Positions 1-10,841 of a stretch of 64,000 nucleotides of DNA are shown piece by piece. Position 1 is the stretch's first letter. The number at the start of each line of letters is the position of its first letter. A model generated the notes under the pieces. It searched no databases. It worked only from the letters and a program-made list of their open reading frames with translations, and was not told where the DNA came from. Both the position numbers and the translations under genes were made by a program. The stretch is from Kluyveromyces lactis (lineage: Eukaryota > Ascomycota > Saccharomycetes > Saccharomycetales > Saccharomycetaceae), in contig NC_006039.1 in NCBI RefSeq assembly GCF_000002515.2, positions 1,178,001 to 1,242,000 of the forward strand, given 5' to 3'.

Positions 1-847
1 AAGCAGTGACATAGAGATATCTCAGGATCATTCGAATCATTTATTAAATATAGAAACGACATAACGGCAATTTAAAGAGTGATCATTTCATCAAACCATA
101 AATGTCACATCAAAGCAGCACTGTATTAACCAAGTTCTCTCGCATTGATCCTGTCATTATCGATTATCGGTAAGCAGGCCTAGAACTCCTTTTCATCCAG
201 CTCTTCATCTTCCGAACTTTAGCCGCCGAAGTTCAAAATATAATTCGAAAACTCCTTCCTTCCAAATCTCTCTTTTTATATAGCACTAAGTAAATATATA
301 CGTGTAATTGAGTAACCCTAAGTGAGCGAAGAAAGTACTCATCTCAGACCAGCACGTGATTATTTACCCGCACATTTGCTATTACGTATTACCCGGTTCC
401 GTTATCTCCGTACTTTGTATCTTCCATTTTTTTCATTGTTCACTATGGCTTGCTTGATACGGCACTGAGTGAAATTTTGGAAATCTGGTTTCTTCTCATA
501 GTAAGGAGTTTGAAATTTGAAAAAGCCTTTGAATTCTATCTCATCTGGTTTTTAATAGTGATTCTTTCTTTGTATATAGAAAATTTGGAAATTTAAAATA
601 TTGGAATAATGCAAATAAAATGGATATAAAACAAAAATTTGTATAGTGTGTAGTTAAGGAAAGTAAAGTAAAAAGAGGAGTGTAGTTGATATTGAAAGCC
701 GAAACCGGACCAAAGTGCTGCAACTAGTGAAAGAATCTCTAGATCAAAGTTTGGAAAGTATTTACAAGCATCCTTTTACAGTCTTTTTTACTAAAGGTAG
801 TTAAAGAATTAGTGGAAGGATTTAAAGTATCACAGAGAGACTCACAA
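1..847. other. Intergenic region upstream of NST1
   Basis: No convincing gene was found in these 847 bases. Bases 2-64 are open in one forward frame and end in TAA; this could be the last 20 codons of a gene that starts left of the window, but so short a tail cannot be identified. The rest is AT-rich leader. It holds a CACGTG and two Reb1-like sites near 353-396, listed separately. A 60-codon reverse frame at 541-723 has low-complexity, Phe/Leu-rich composition and looks like chance. Confidence 0.6.
353..396. promoter_or_regulatory. E-box plus two Reb1-like sites upstream of NST1
   Basis: CACGTG (Cbf1/Pho4-type E-box) lies at 353-358, TTACCCG at 364-370 and TTACCCGG at 389-396. TTACCCG is the core bound by the general regulatory factor Reb1, which keeps promoters nucleosome-free in yeasts. 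The cluster is about 450-500 bp before the NST1 ATG, so it may mark the core of this promoter or of a left-hand neighbour. Each motif alone is expected several times in 64 kb by chance; the clustering is the argument. Confidence 0.4.
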
Positions 848-3800
848 ATGGTGGCACATAAGAAGAGTAAGAAGAAGAGTAAGAAGCAGCATGGTTCTGC
901 GGGTGAAAAGGAATTGCATGAATCGAAGATTCACGCAGAAATCATCGATGATGAAGCAGAGTACCCTACCTCTCGTGTGATCAAAAGAGCCCCAAACGGA
1001 GATGTCATAGTGGAATCACTTCCGGAAGAGGAATCATTAGACAGATCAGAACTAAACCAGGATCATCGTTCTGGTAGCAGCAGTAGCAGCACTAATAGTG
1101 GCGGTGTTACAAATACTGCAGACTGCAATGCCGATGCTGATAATGAAGAAGTCGAGGATACTAAATGGCCAATCAAGTTAGATACCCATTGGGAATCTTT
1201 GTCATTGGAAGAGAGAAGGAATATTCTACGGATAAGCAAAGACGAATTGTTTGATATGATCAAATCGTATAAGAATATGCATAATTGTGATTGTAGCATG
1301 TGTGGCCGTCATAACAACCTGAATATAGAGCAAGAAATTGAACAGATATATTGCGAACTTTACGATAGTGCAAGGGAAGAAGATTCAGATACAGATTTTG
1401 TACAGTTCCACTTAAAGCTAATAAAAGAATATCAGAATGGTAGTAATAATACACATCACCATATGCGTCACCATGGGGACAAACAGGATTCCAATATTTG
1501 TCATGAGAACTTTGCCCATAACGATAACGACGATAATAATGATTCAACGAATAAAAATGCCTTTTTATCTAGCATACTTCCGAAAGAGAAAAATGCTAGC
1601 ACTTCAGAAAATGAATGTACAAATGATTTCCTCGATTCATTAAGCGAAGATTCAGCCATAAAGTATTGTCTTTCAGAAGGAGCGATAGGGCTGGATAAAT
1701 CATATCAAGTTGACTTCCTTGGTAAAGAAGAAGTTGATTCAAATATGGACACCATTCCGAACAGTGATAATAAAACGCAGACTGCTTTGGATTGGAAACA
1801 CGAAATCGAACAATTTAAAAGTAGCAAACAGAAGCAGGTATCTGAGTCTACAACAGGTAAAGAAGCTCTCCCTCCTATCAATGACATAGATAATACTAAT
1901 GAGGTTATCCCCGAACATGATGAGTTTGACTCTAAGCTTCTCCATTTTGCCAAAACTGTAGTATCTTCTCATCCGCATATTGCCGAGGAATTCATCAACA
2001 GAGCTATGATGTATCCCCACATTAAAGCTATAACTGAGGATATGATGAATAATGAAGGTGAAGGTTTGAAAAGAGCTATGGAAAGTCTTGTTCTACAACA
2101 GGAACTTCAAGATTGGAGGGAAAACATGGCCGTTTCAATTGAGAAGAAGATCTATGAAATGGACCCCACTGAACCTGTTATAGATGTATCAGAATCCGAC
2201 AGTCACGAAAATGAAAGGGTGAATGGACCAGCAAATGCTTTAGAAGAAAATAACAAAAAAGACGTTATTGAATCAGACTCTCTGGATAGACCTTCGTTGG
2301 TTGATAACAATAAAGTGGATTCTCTGATAGACAGTATTCCGTTTAAATTTGTTAAAGATCCTAAAGCGGTTGCATCGCTGAAAAATGCATTCTATGATAT
2401 CTTCACTAATAAGACGAGACGCTCTGAAATTGACCAAGACGATAAAGAATATAAAGAAGAACTAGAACGTTTACGTAATGAAATTTCAGCGGACGAAGAC
2501 CAAGCATCTTATGAGTGGTCCAACGATGAGTATGAAGAAAGCAACGATCATGATGAAGATGCAGAGGGCTATGTTGATGACGAATGTATCGATGATCATC
2601 ACCTCGATTCTGGCTACGATGATGAAAATGAGGATGAAGATATCATATATGATGACCTACATGAAAACGTGAAACTGAATGAGGACCCTTCTGCTGTGCC
2701 AAATGGACACACTCAACTGATTCATCACGACAATTCTGTCACCTCAAATGTATCTGAAGATGGTATAGATGATAATTATGATAGTGAGCTTGATCATGCC
2801 GAGCGTTTAGAAGAAGGTAGAAGGCTTATACAGATCGCAATAACTAAATTACTCCAAAAAAAGCTTATCGCTTCCTATCAAGAGAAAGAGGCTGAAAAGA
2901 ACAGAGAACGATTATTGATGGAACTCGAAGCTGAAGAAAATCAGAAGAAGGAGAAGGAGAAGAAGAAACTAAAGAAGAAGGAGAAGGAGAAGGAGAAAAA
3001 ACGTCAACAACAACTGGCAAAGGAAGAAGAAAAGAAGAGGCAAGAAGAAGAAGAAATCAGGTTAAAGAAAGAAGCTGAGGAAAAGGAGATTGCTCGAAGA
3101 GAAGCTCAGAGGAAAAAAGTTGAAGAAGCTAAACGCAAGAATGATGAGAAACGTAAGAAAAAGTTAGCGGAGCAAAGACGTCGGGAAGAAGAACAAGAGC
3201 GCATTCGTAAAGAAAAGGAGGAACAAAAGAGACAGCGCGAAGAAGAACAAAAACAAAAGAAAATGGAAAAGGAAAGAAAACAGCGTGAATTTGAAGAACA
3301 ACGCCTTTTGAAGAAGAAGGAAGCAGAACAGCTTCAAAAACTAAAGGAAAATCAAAAATTGAATGAGAAGTCAATGCAAAAAAATCAAGACACAACAACC
3401 GAAGGTGTTCCTTACGGATCCGTTTCAACCAATCCTCTACAGAATAATTCAACGTTGAATGATGACATTTTCAACATGATCAATGAAGTTTCTAAATCAT
3501 TGTCGTCTTCACCTTCGCGGAATCAAAACGACTTGCTTGGTTCATCTGTGTTATCGAATGTAGATCACCAAGGTGGATTGAACGCAGGCAATGTGTTCAT
3601 TCCACCTTCTCTTTCCATGTCAGAAATGTCCCCTCATGCTCAGGCTGGATTTAATACGTTAGGTTCAAGCTTGCAACCGAATTTGTTGAACGGATGGGAT
3701 CAACAATCGTCCACGCAAGCTTATTATCATGCCAACCAGCCCTCTTCTTCAGAAGCTCCGGGATTACTTCCATTGTCGCATGGCGGATCGTCTTCGAAGT

Positions 3801-4747
3801 TTTCTTCCTTTGCAGACACAACTGTTGATGTTACCGATGACGTTAATAATTTGACCAGTTTCTTGAAAGATACTACAATTAACGATATCTCACTCGGTTC
3901 AACTAGTAGTATTCCGGCACAAAATCTGGATCCTGTTAACATGGCACCACGTCCGCAATCTGCTGTTTACAACCAACCAAATCTTTGGAACAATGATCCA
4001 AATCAAAGGCTCTCAAACTTTGGTCAACAGCACGTTCAACAGAACCCAATCTCCTCGTCACACTCTCAACCAAGAAGATCTATTTGGGATACTGGAGCTG
4101 AAAATACCTTTGGTGTTGCCTCTGCTAACAATTTTGCTTCGAATATCTGGGATACACCTACATCTACTCCAGCACTTCCGAACACCCTGCTATCTTCCCA
4201 AGTTGCAGCAACATCTGTTGACTCATATGAGGAAGTCCTAGCCAAGACCTATAAGATGCTTTCTCCAGACAATAGTTTCGTTCCCTTGGACAAGCTATAT
4301 CAAACATCATTGACTCAAATTAATGCCAAATCAGTACTGTCGTATCCCCAATTCATTTCCACTTTGGTTTCCATGAAGAATTCATACAATACTGAACTTT
4401 TGAATGATAACACGGGTTTATTGGCGTACTGCAGAATGGGTTCTGTTCCAGTACCATCAGGATTGCCTTCTTATAATAGACAAAATACTTTCCCTCATGC
4501 AACCACTCAAGTTCAGTCAGATTCGCAGCAAATAAACTCAGTTTCAACTCCTATATCGAACCCGCTACCTCAACCATCATCGGTATTTAACGATGTTCAT
4601 TACAACCAAACAGCTACTACTTCACCAGCGAATCACGGGAATCCAATTCCAGGCCCAACGTCAACAATCGCATCAGATCCTTCGAACTTCGTGAACTTTG
4701 GTCAATCGTATCCAAACTCATATCAAACCGGCAATATCTGGAGCTGA
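848..4747 (+). CDS. NST1: NST1-like salt-tolerance / stress-response protein
   Basis: 1,299 residues, close to the roughly 1,240 of S. cerevisiae Nst1, a cytoplasmic protein linked to salt tolerance and to the splicing factor Msl1. Seen: a very basic start (KKSKKKSKK at residues 5-13), long Asp/Glu-rich stretches, a Lys/Glu-rich predicted coiled coil at about residues 650-840, then a Ser/Gln/Asn-rich tail with repeated Ile-Trp motifs (SIWDT, NIWDT and the final NIWS). The frame stays open upstream to a GTG at 812, but the first ATG is at 848 and is taken as the start. The next genes, RHO2 and TOP2, lie on the same strand as on S. cerevisiae chromosome XIV, which supports the name. The charged region is low complexity, so family assignment rests on synteny, length and layout. 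Confidence 0.88.
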   Translation: MVAHKKSKKKSKKQHGSAGEKELHESKIHAEIIDDEAEYPTSRVIKRAPNGDVIVESLPEEESLDRSELNQDHRSGSSSSSTNSGGVTNTADCNADADNEEVEDTKWPIKLDTHWESLSLEERRNILRISKDELFDMIKSYKNMHNCDCSMCGRHNNLNIEQEIEQIYCELYDSAREEDSDTDFVQFHLKLIKEYQNGSNNTHHHMRHHGDKQDSNICHENFAHNDNDDNNDSTNKNAFLSSILPKEKNASTSENECTNDFLDSLSEDSAIKYCLSEGAIGLDKSYQVDFLGKEEVDSNMDTIPNSDNKTQTALDWKHEIEQFKSSKQKQVSESTTGKEALPPINDIDNTNEVIPEHDEFDSKLLHFAKTVVSSHPHIAEEFINRAMMYPHIKAITEDMMNNEGEGLKRAMESLVLQQELQDWRENMAVSIEKKIYEMDPTEPVIDVSESDSHENERVNGPANALEENNKKDVIESDSLDRPSLVDNNKVDSLIDSIPFKFVKDPKAVASLKNAFYDIFTNKTRRSEIDQDDKEYKEELERLRNEISADEDQASYEWSNDEYEESNDHDEDAEGYVDDECIDDHHLDSGYDDENEDEDIIYDDLHENVKLNEDPSAVPNGHTQLIHHDNSVTSNVSEDGIDDNYDSELDHAERLEEGRRLIQIAITKLLQKKLIASYQEKEAEKNRERLLMELEAEENQKKEKEKKKLKKKEKEKEKKRQQQLAKEEEKKRQEEEEIRLKKEAEEKEIARREAQRKKVEEAKRKNDEKRKKKLAEQRRREEEQERIRKEKEEQKRQREEEQKQKKMEKERKQREFEEQRLLKKKEAEQLQKLKENQKLNEKSMQKNQDTTTEGVPYGSVSTNPLQNNSTLNDDIFNMINEVSKSLSSSPSRNQNDLLGSSVLSNVDHQGGLNAGNVFIPPSLSMSEMSPHAQAGFNTLGSSLQPNLLNGWDQQSSTQAYYHANQPSSSEAPGLLPLSHGGSSSKFSSFADTTVDVTDDVNNLTSFLKDTTINDISLGSTSSIPAQNLDPVNMAPRPQSAVYNQPNLWNNDPNQRLSNFGQQHVQQNPISSSHSQPRRSIWDTGAENTFGVASANNFASNIWDTPTSTPALPNTLLSSQVAATSVDSYEEVLAKTYKMLSPDNSFVPLDKLYQTSLTQINAKSVLSYPQFISTLVSMKNSYNTELLNDNTGLLAYCRMGSVPVPSGLPSYNRQNTFPHATTQVQSDSQQINSVSTPISNPLPQPSSVFNDVHYNQTATTSPANHGNPIPGPTSTIASDPSNFVNFGQSYPNSYQTGNIWS

Positions 4748-5411
4748 ATCATCCGATCCAACTAAATTATTTAAACGAGTGGATAGAAAAGAGAACATAT
4801 CCGTTAAAATTTATTCCTTCTTCGTTTTACGTAGAACTGTAACGTCCAATATAAATGTAACAACACTATTATCTTTTTTTTTTCAATCAGACACCATCAA
4901 TTGATAGATCATCATTGAATATTTGAACTCATTCAAAAACAGGGCTATAATTAATTTTAATAACTAAGCATAGTCCTATCTATTACACTGTCTCATTGAT
5001 CACTTCTTCCTTTCTTTTTCGGGCTTCTACTGCTCGGCGGAACATGACAGACATTAATATGATATCATTTCGAAAAATAAAAGGCTCTTTGAAAAAGGCT
5101 AGAAAAAATGAAACTTGAAAGATAGAAAAATAGAAGGTTTGCTGTTTTAAAGAAATAAGAAACTGATTTCGAAGAATAAACATAGCGTACGCTCGAAGGA
5201 AACAAGGTCGAATCTTCCTTTATTTGCATGTATACGTGCCACCCTAATTTTCTATTTGCAATTGGGTACTTGAAAGTTTGAAGCAGTTCTCTGTTCTGGC
5301 ACGATCTTACACTACGCTGTTTTCCAAACTTTGTCGGTTTTTGAATTTTAGCTATCAACATAATCAAGAAAGACGCAGTATCACTGCAAAACTTATGCAA
5401 TATCATAAAAT
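4748..5411. other. Intergenic NST1-RHO2
   Basis: 664 bases holding the NST1 3' end and RHO2 promoter. Overlapping reverse frames (4983-5183, 5065-5406) are Phe/Ser-rich and have no recognisable domain. No RNA gene or clear regulatory element was recognised. Confidence 0.5.
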
Positions 5412-5975
5412 ATGTCTACCAATCCAGTTAAAAGGAAACTAGTTATTATTGGTGACGGAGCATGTGGGAAAACATCTTTGTTATATGTTTTCACTTTGGG
5501 ACAGTTTCCAGAAGAATATCATCCAACTGTCTTCGAGAATTATGTAACCGACTGTCGAGTGGACGGTATCAAAGTTCAACTAACACTATGGGACACAGCT
5601 GGCCAAGAGGAATATGAAAGACTAAGGCCCTTCTCGTATTCAAAGGCCGATATAATTCTCATTGGTTTTGCAATCGACGACCCGGAATCATTGGTGAATG
5701 CAAGAAATAAATGGTCAGAAGAAGTTCTCAGATATTGCCCTGAAGCTCCAGTAGTACTAGTTGGGTTGAAGAAAGACTTAAGATCACCGGATAATGAACA
5801 TCAGATGGTAACACGGGAGCAAGCGGAGCAAGTTGCCAGGGCCATTGGTGCTAAAAAATATATGGAATGCAGTGCATTGACAGGAGAAAACGTTGATGAT
5901 GTTTTCGAAGTAGCCACAAGGACAAGTCTCTTGGTAAATAAACAACCAGGTCACGGGTGCTGCGTAATATGTTGA
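5412..5975 (+). CDS. RHO2: Rho-family small GTPase Rho2
   Basis: 187 residues, full length for a Rho GTPase (S. cerevisiae Rho2 has 192). Seen: P-loop GDGACGKT at 14-21, switch I around YHPTVFENY at 36-44, switch II DTAGQ at 61-65, a Rho-specific insert after DLRS, and the ECSALTGEN base-contact motif. The C-terminus GHGCCVIC has a CAAX box (CVIC) for prenylation with an extra Cys just before it, a likely palmitoylation site, so the protein should sit on membranes. Known role of the family: cell polarity, microtubule assembly and signalling to cell-wall synthesis. Rho1 is excluded by the short acidic-poor tail and by position between NST1 and TOP2, the S. cerevisiae RHO2 locus. Confidence 0.95.
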   Translation: MSTNPVKRKLVIIGDGACGKTSLLYVFTLGQFPEEYHPTVFENYVTDCRVDGIKVQLTLWDTAGQEEYERLRPFSYSKADIILIGFAIDDPESLVNARNKWSEEVLRYCPEAPVVLVGLKKDLRSPDNEHQMVTREQAEQVARAIGAKKYMECSALTGENVDDVFEVATRTSLLVNKQPGHGCCVIC

Positions 5976-6533
5976 TACGAAAGAAGTGCTCATACATAAA
6001 AAATAAACTACAAACCAACACATACTATCTAATTCTTCTTTCTGCCGTATCTCGAGGCCGGACACTTTGTCTCGTTTGATCCAGCTAATTCAATGTTTCT
6101 AAATTGAAATCGACTCTAAATTAGCCCCCTCGCATAATAATTAATAAATTGGATCTCGTCAACGAATTTTTTGCTGCCTTCAGTATATATATGCAGTATT
6201 CTTCTTTGATTTATGTCACTTTTTAATATCAGCTGTAGATATGCCATCTAGTCTCTTTCAAAACGTTTTTTGGTCTTAGTGCGTTTTGTTACGCGTACTT
6301 TAATTCTAGAAAAATAAAAACAGGAAAAACATCTAAGGCTTTTGATGAGATCTAATGAACACTTCTATCTTGCGACAGAAGGAGTAGGGAACCAGGTCTT
6401 GTGTCTGTTTTATCAATACTGACTAGTACTCTCCTAAAATCTGATTAAATCATTAGCTGTCATTGGAGCTCAGGATTAGTGAAGAGAGCGTTTTTTCTGG
6501 TGTGTCTTTTTTGGACGTGTTGCTGATTTAAGA
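5976..6533. other. Intergenic RHO2-TOP2 (TOP2 promoter)
   Basis: 558 bases. Contains an MCB-type ACGCGT at 6291-6296 (separate entry), a TATATATA run near 6184 and a 13-base string GCCCCCTCGCATA at 6124-6136 that recurs before FKS3. No RNA gene recognised. Confidence 0.5.
6291..6296. promoter_or_regulatory. MCB-type site (ACGCGT) before TOP2
   Basis: A palindromic ACGCGT lies about 240 bp before the TOP2 ATG. ACGCGT is the MluI cell-cycle box bound by MBF (Mbp1/Swi6) at genes for DNA synthesis and chromosome metabolism, and topoisomerase II is a plausible target. One copy only, so the assignment is tentative. Confidence 0.4.
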
Positions 6534-9500
6534 ATGACACAGTCAAAGACCGTCTCTGAACGGTATCAGAAGATATCGCAATTAGAGCATATTTTAAAGA
6601 GACCAGATACATACATTGGTTCTGTTGAAGTACAGGAATCGCAACAATGGATTCATGATGAAACAACCGATTGTATGATTGAAAAAACTGTAAATATAGT
6701 CCCTGGTCTTTTCAAAATTTTCGATGAAATCTTGGTTAACGCTGCAGATAACAAGGTTCGTGATCCTAGTATGAAGAAGATTGATGTTGTCATTAATCAA
6801 GAGGAGAATACTATTGAAGTCAAGAATGATGGTAAGGGTATTCCCGTTGAAATTCATGATAAGGAAGGTATTTATATTCCTGAATTAATTTTTGGCCATC
6901 TTTTGACATCCTCTAATTACGATGACGATGAGAAGAAAGTTACAGGTGGTAGAAACGGTTACGGTGCTAAGCTTTGTAATATTTTTTCCACAGAATTCAT
7001 ACTAGAGACCGCTGATCCTTCTAGAGGGCATAAATATATCCAAAATTGGGAAAACAACATGTCTACGTGTCATCCGCCTAAAATTACGTCTTACAAGAAA
7101 GGTCCATCTTATACAAAGGTCATATTCAAACCAGATCTTCAAAGATTCGGGATGGACAAACTTGACGATGATATAGTTGGTGTTATGAGGCGTCGTGTCT
7201 ATGATATCAATGGTTCCGTACGTGATGTGAACGTCTCATTGAATGGTAAAGCTTTAAAGATTCGTAACTTCAAAAACTACGTCGAGTTATACTTGAAATC
7301 ACTAGAGAAGATCAAATTAAATAGACTTAGAGAGTCGAGTACCCCAGATGAACCAATGCAAGAGCCTACTAAAATCCCAACTATCTTATATGAAAGAATT
7401 AATGATCGTTGGGAAGTTGCATTTGCAGTATCGGAAAACTCATTTCAACAAATATCATTTGTTAATTCGATCGCCACTACATCAGGTGGTACACATGTTA
7501 ACTATGTTACAGATCAAATTATAAAGAAAGTATCTGACCGCTTGAAGAAACAAAAGAAGACAATCAAACCTTTCCAAATTAAGAACAACATGTTTATTTT
7601 CATCAATTGCTTAATTGAGAACCCTGCATTCACTTCTCAAACCAAAGAACAATTAACGACAAGGGTCAAGGATTTCGGTTCCAAGTGCGAAGTCCCATCA
7701 GAATTCATCAATAAAATAATGAAGACTGATCTTGCGACGAAGATCTTTGAAATTGCCGATGAGAATGCTCATAAGCAATTGAAGAAAACTGATGGTTCAA
7801 GAAAGAACAGAATTACTGAGTACCCCAAACTTGAAGATGCAAATATGGCTGGAACAAAAGAAGGTTACAAATGTACTTTGGTTCTAACAGAAGGTGATTC
7901 TGCCTTGTCTCTTGCAGTTGCTGGGTTGGCTGTCGTTGGAAGAGATTATTATGGATGTTTCCCCTTAAGAGGTAAAATGTTAAATGTTAGGGAAGCGACC
8001 CCTGATCAAATCAGTAAGAACGCGGAAATTCAAGCCATAAAAAAAATTATGGGGTTGCAGCATAAGAAGCGGTACGAAGATACTACAACTTTAAGATATG
8101 GTCATATTATGATTATGACGGATCAAGATCACGATGGTTCACATATCAAAGGTTTGATCATTAATTTCCTGGAGAGTTCCTTCCCTGGTCTTCTCGATAT
8201 TCCAGGATTTTTAATAGAATTTATCACACCCATCATTAAAATCACAATCTCAAGACCCAAGAAAGAAACCATTTCTTTCTATAACATGCCAGATTACGAA
8301 AAGTGGAGAGAAGAAGAGTCTCACAAGTACACTTGGAAACAGAAGTATTACAAGGGTTTGGGTACGTCGACACAACAGGAAGCACGTGAGTACTTTTCAG
8401 GTTTAGATAAGCACTTGAAGAAATTCCATGCCTTGCAAGGTGATGATTCTCAATTAATTGATCTAGCATTTTCAAAAAAGAAGGCGGACGACCGTAAAGA
8501 ATGGCTAAAATTGTATGAGCCTGGTACTGTATTAGATCCAAAGCTAACAGAGATTCCAATCAGTGATTTTATCAATAAAGAATTAATTCTTTTCTCTCTA
8601 GCAGACAACATTAGATCTATTCCCTCTGTTTTAGATGGTTTGAAACCTGGTCAGAGGAAAGTTATCTATGCCTGCTTCAAACGTAATTTGAAAAGTGAAA
8701 TCAAGGTCGCTCAATTAGGTGGTTATGTTTCAGAACATACAGGGTATCATCATGGTGAACAATCTTTGTATCAAACTATTGTCGGTCTAGCTCAGGATTT
8801 TGTTGGTTCCAATAATATTTACTTGTTGAAACCAAATGGTGCCTTCGGTACAAGAGCAACAGGTGGTAAAGATTCTGCTGCGCCAAGATATATCTTCACG
8901 GAGCTAAACAAACTTACGAGAAAAATTTTCAATACTCTCGACGATCCATTATTGAATTATATTCAAGATGATGAACAGACTGTAGAACCTGAATGGTATT
9001 TACCGGTTATTCCAATGGTTTTAGTAAATGGTACTGAAGGTATTGGTACGGGTTGGAGTACTAATATTCCTCCTTTCAATCCAATGGATATTGTCAATAA
9101 TGTGAAGCGTCTGATGAAGGGAGAGGAAATGGAGCAGATGGCGCCATGGTACAGGGGATGGCAGGGATCCTTGGAGAAGATAGATCCACAAAAGTATCGT
9201 ACTTATGGTAGAATCGAACAAATCGATGAAAATACGTTGGAAATAACGGAACTGCCTCCCAAGACTTGGACTTCCGTCATCAAGGAGCATTTACTATTGG
9301 GTTTAAGTGGTAATGATAAGGTTAAGCCTTGGATTAAAGACATACAAGAACAGCATGGAGCCACCATCAAGTTTATTATCACCTTGACTTCCGATGAAAT
9401 GGAGAAGACGAGAAAAATAGGTTTCTATGAAAGATTCAAATTGGTTTCTACGGTAAGTCTCAGCAACATGGTTGCATTCGATCCTCAGGGGAAGATTAAA

Positions 9501-10841
9501 AAATACGATGATGTTCGTGACATTTTGTCTGACTTTTATTATACTCGACTCACCTATTATCAGAAGAGAAAAGATTATATTGGTGAAAGGCTAAAGTGGG
9601 AAGTTGAAAAGCTATCATATCAAGTTAAATTCATTATGATGATCGTTGAGAAAAAGTTATCAGTCAGTAACAAACCTCGTCCAGTCCTCTTCGAAGAATT
9701 AATGTCCTTGGGTTTCCCAAGAATCAACAAAGAAGGAAAACCAACCTACGGTAAAGTCGAGGAGCAAGCACAAATAGAAGCATTGAATGACGAAGATGAT
9801 GATGATGATGACGAAGAGAAAAGCGAAGCAGAAGACAACGCTGAAGAAAGTGAAGATGTTGTAAACGGACCAGAAGAGAAATTTGGTAATTACGACTATT
9901 TGTTAGGTATGAAAATCTGGGCTTTGACAAAGGAAAGATATGAAAAGTTAATGAAACAAATGCAAGAGAAACAAACAGAATTGGAACGGCTATTAAAACT
10001 TTCTGCTAAAGATTTATGGGAAATTGATTTAGACGACTTCGTAGAACATTACGAAAAATTCATTCAGTACGACGAAGAGGTTCGTAACAGCATCGTTCCC
10101 GATGCAGCCACCACCAAGAAGGGTAAGAGAAGAAAGCGCGGTAAAAACGATGACAATGATTCAAAACAACCAAAAAAAAGAGCCAGAAAATCTGTCAAGA
10201 GAGAATATGTTGATTTTGAAAGAGTTTTAATCGAACCAAGAGTTATTGAAAAGGTTAAAAGGGTACCAAAAATTAAAACTGAAAACAACGATATTGTAAA
10301 GAAACTTTCAAAGGCAAAATCCACTAAACAAACGACCCCAGAGGTCAAAGAAGATCCAGAACCAACCGCCTCTCATGCTAGTACCATCTTTGCAAAGAAG
10401 GCGGATTCAGTCTCTAAGGAACCCGAGGAAGACAATGATGAGTTCAGCGTATTTTCCAGTAAATTCAAAAAATTGAGCTCTGCGTTCAATGATAATGGCG
10501 ATTCCACGTCCGCGTCTCCTATTCCATCCATAGCGTCTAAATCCCAGGATACTGTAGGAATCTCTCCTCTCAAAGACGACGACGACGATGACGAAAAGAT
10601 TCTAGCAGGCAAGAAAAAGACAACAAGGAAACAAAATTCGCAGACAGCAGATCTAGTCTCACTGAGCGATGAAAGTGATCTTGATATTCTTGAAAACTTA
10701 CCCTCTCAACCACGAAAGAGAAGTCCAAGATTGACTCAAACTACGAAGTCCAACTACACACAGGATTTATCAGACGACAGTTTCTTAGATGACGATGATG
10801 AAGAAGCAAACTCCGATGCATCATTCCAAGAATCTGACTGA
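6534..10841 (+). CDS. TOP2: DNA topoisomerase II
   Basis: 1,435 residues (S. cerevisiae Top2: 1,428). This nuclear enzyme passes one DNA duplex through a transient break in another using ATP; it is essential for decatenating chromosomes. Seen in order: the GHKL ATPase domain with NxxxD (ILVNAADN) and the glycine loop GRNGYGAKL; the TOPRIM domain with EGDSA (E453) and the metal-binding DQDHD (D530, D532, D534); the winged-helix cleavage domain with PRYIFTEL, giving Y786 as the catalytic tyrosine (equivalent to S. cerevisiae Y782, a constant offset of four residues); then a divergent tail from about 1180 with Lys/Arg-rich nuclear signals and Asp/Ser-rich stretches likely to be phosphorylated. 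An all-acidic insert at about 1085-1100 lies in the C-terminal part of the core. Start ATG is unambiguous. Confidence 0.98.
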   Translation: MTQSKTVSERYQKISQLEHILKRPDTYIGSVEVQESQQWIHDETTDCMIEKTVNIVPGLFKIFDEILVNAADNKVRDPSMKKIDVVINQEENTIEVKNDGKGIPVEIHDKEGIYIPELIFGHLLTSSNYDDDEKKVTGGRNGYGAKLCNIFSTEFILETADPSRGHKYIQNWENNMSTCHPPKITSYKKGPSYTKVIFKPDLQRFGMDKLDDDIVGVMRRRVYDINGSVRDVNVSLNGKALKIRNFKNYVELYLKSLEKIKLNRLRESSTPDEPMQEPTKIPTILYERINDRWEVAFAVSENSFQQISFVNSIATTSGGTHVNYVTDQIIKKVSDRLKKQKKTIKPFQIKNNMFIFINCLIENPAFTSQTKEQLTTRVKDFGSKCEVPSEFINKIMKTDLATKIFEIADENAHKQLKKTDGSRKNRITEYPKLEDANMAGTKEGYKCTLVLTEGDSALSLAVAGLAVVGRDYYGCFPLRGKMLNVREATPDQISKNAEIQAIKKIMGLQHKKRYEDTTTLRYGHIMIMTDQDHDGSHIKGLIINFLESSFPGLLDIPGFLIEFITPIIKITISRPKKETISFYNMPDYEKWREEESHKYTWKQKYYKGLGTSTQQEAREYFSGLDKHLKKFHALQGDDSQLIDLAFSKKKADDRKEWLKLYEPGTVLDPKLTEIPISDFINKELILFSLADNIRSIPSVLDGLKPGQRKVIYACFKRNLKSEIKVAQLGGYVSEHTGYHHGEQSLYQTIVGLAQDFVGSNNIYLLKPNGAFGTRATGGKDSAAPRYIFTELNKLTRKIFNTLDDPLLNYIQDDEQTVEPEWYLPVIPMVLVNGTEGIGTGWSTNIPPFNPMDIVNNVKRLMKGEEMEQMAPWYRGWQGSLEKIDPQKYRTYGRIEQIDENTLEITELPPKTWTSVIKEHLLLGLSGNDKVKPWIKDIQEQHGATIKFIITLTSDEMEKTRKIGFYERFKLVSTVSLSNMVAFDPQGKIKKYDDVRDILSDFYYTRLTYYQKRKDYIGERLKWEVEKLSYQVKFIMMIVEKKLSVSNKPRPVLFEELMSLGFPRINKEGKPTYGKVEEQAQIEALNDEDDDDDDEEKSEAEDNAEESEDVVNGPEEKFGNYDYLLGMKIWALTKERYEKLMKQMQEKQTELERLLKLSAKDLWEIDLDDFVEHYEKFIQYDEEVRNSIVPDAATTKKGKRRKRGKNDDNDSKQPKKRARKSVKREYVDFERVLIEPRVIEKVKRVPKIKTENNDIVKKLSKAKSTKQTTPEVKEDPEPTASHASTIFAKKADSVSKEPEEDNDEFSVFSSKFKKLSSAFNDNGDSTSASPIPSIASKSQDTVGISPLKDDDDDDEKILAGKKKTTRKQNSQTADLVSLSDESDLDILENLPSQPRKRSPRLTQTTKSNYTQDLSDDSFLDDDDEEANSDASFQESD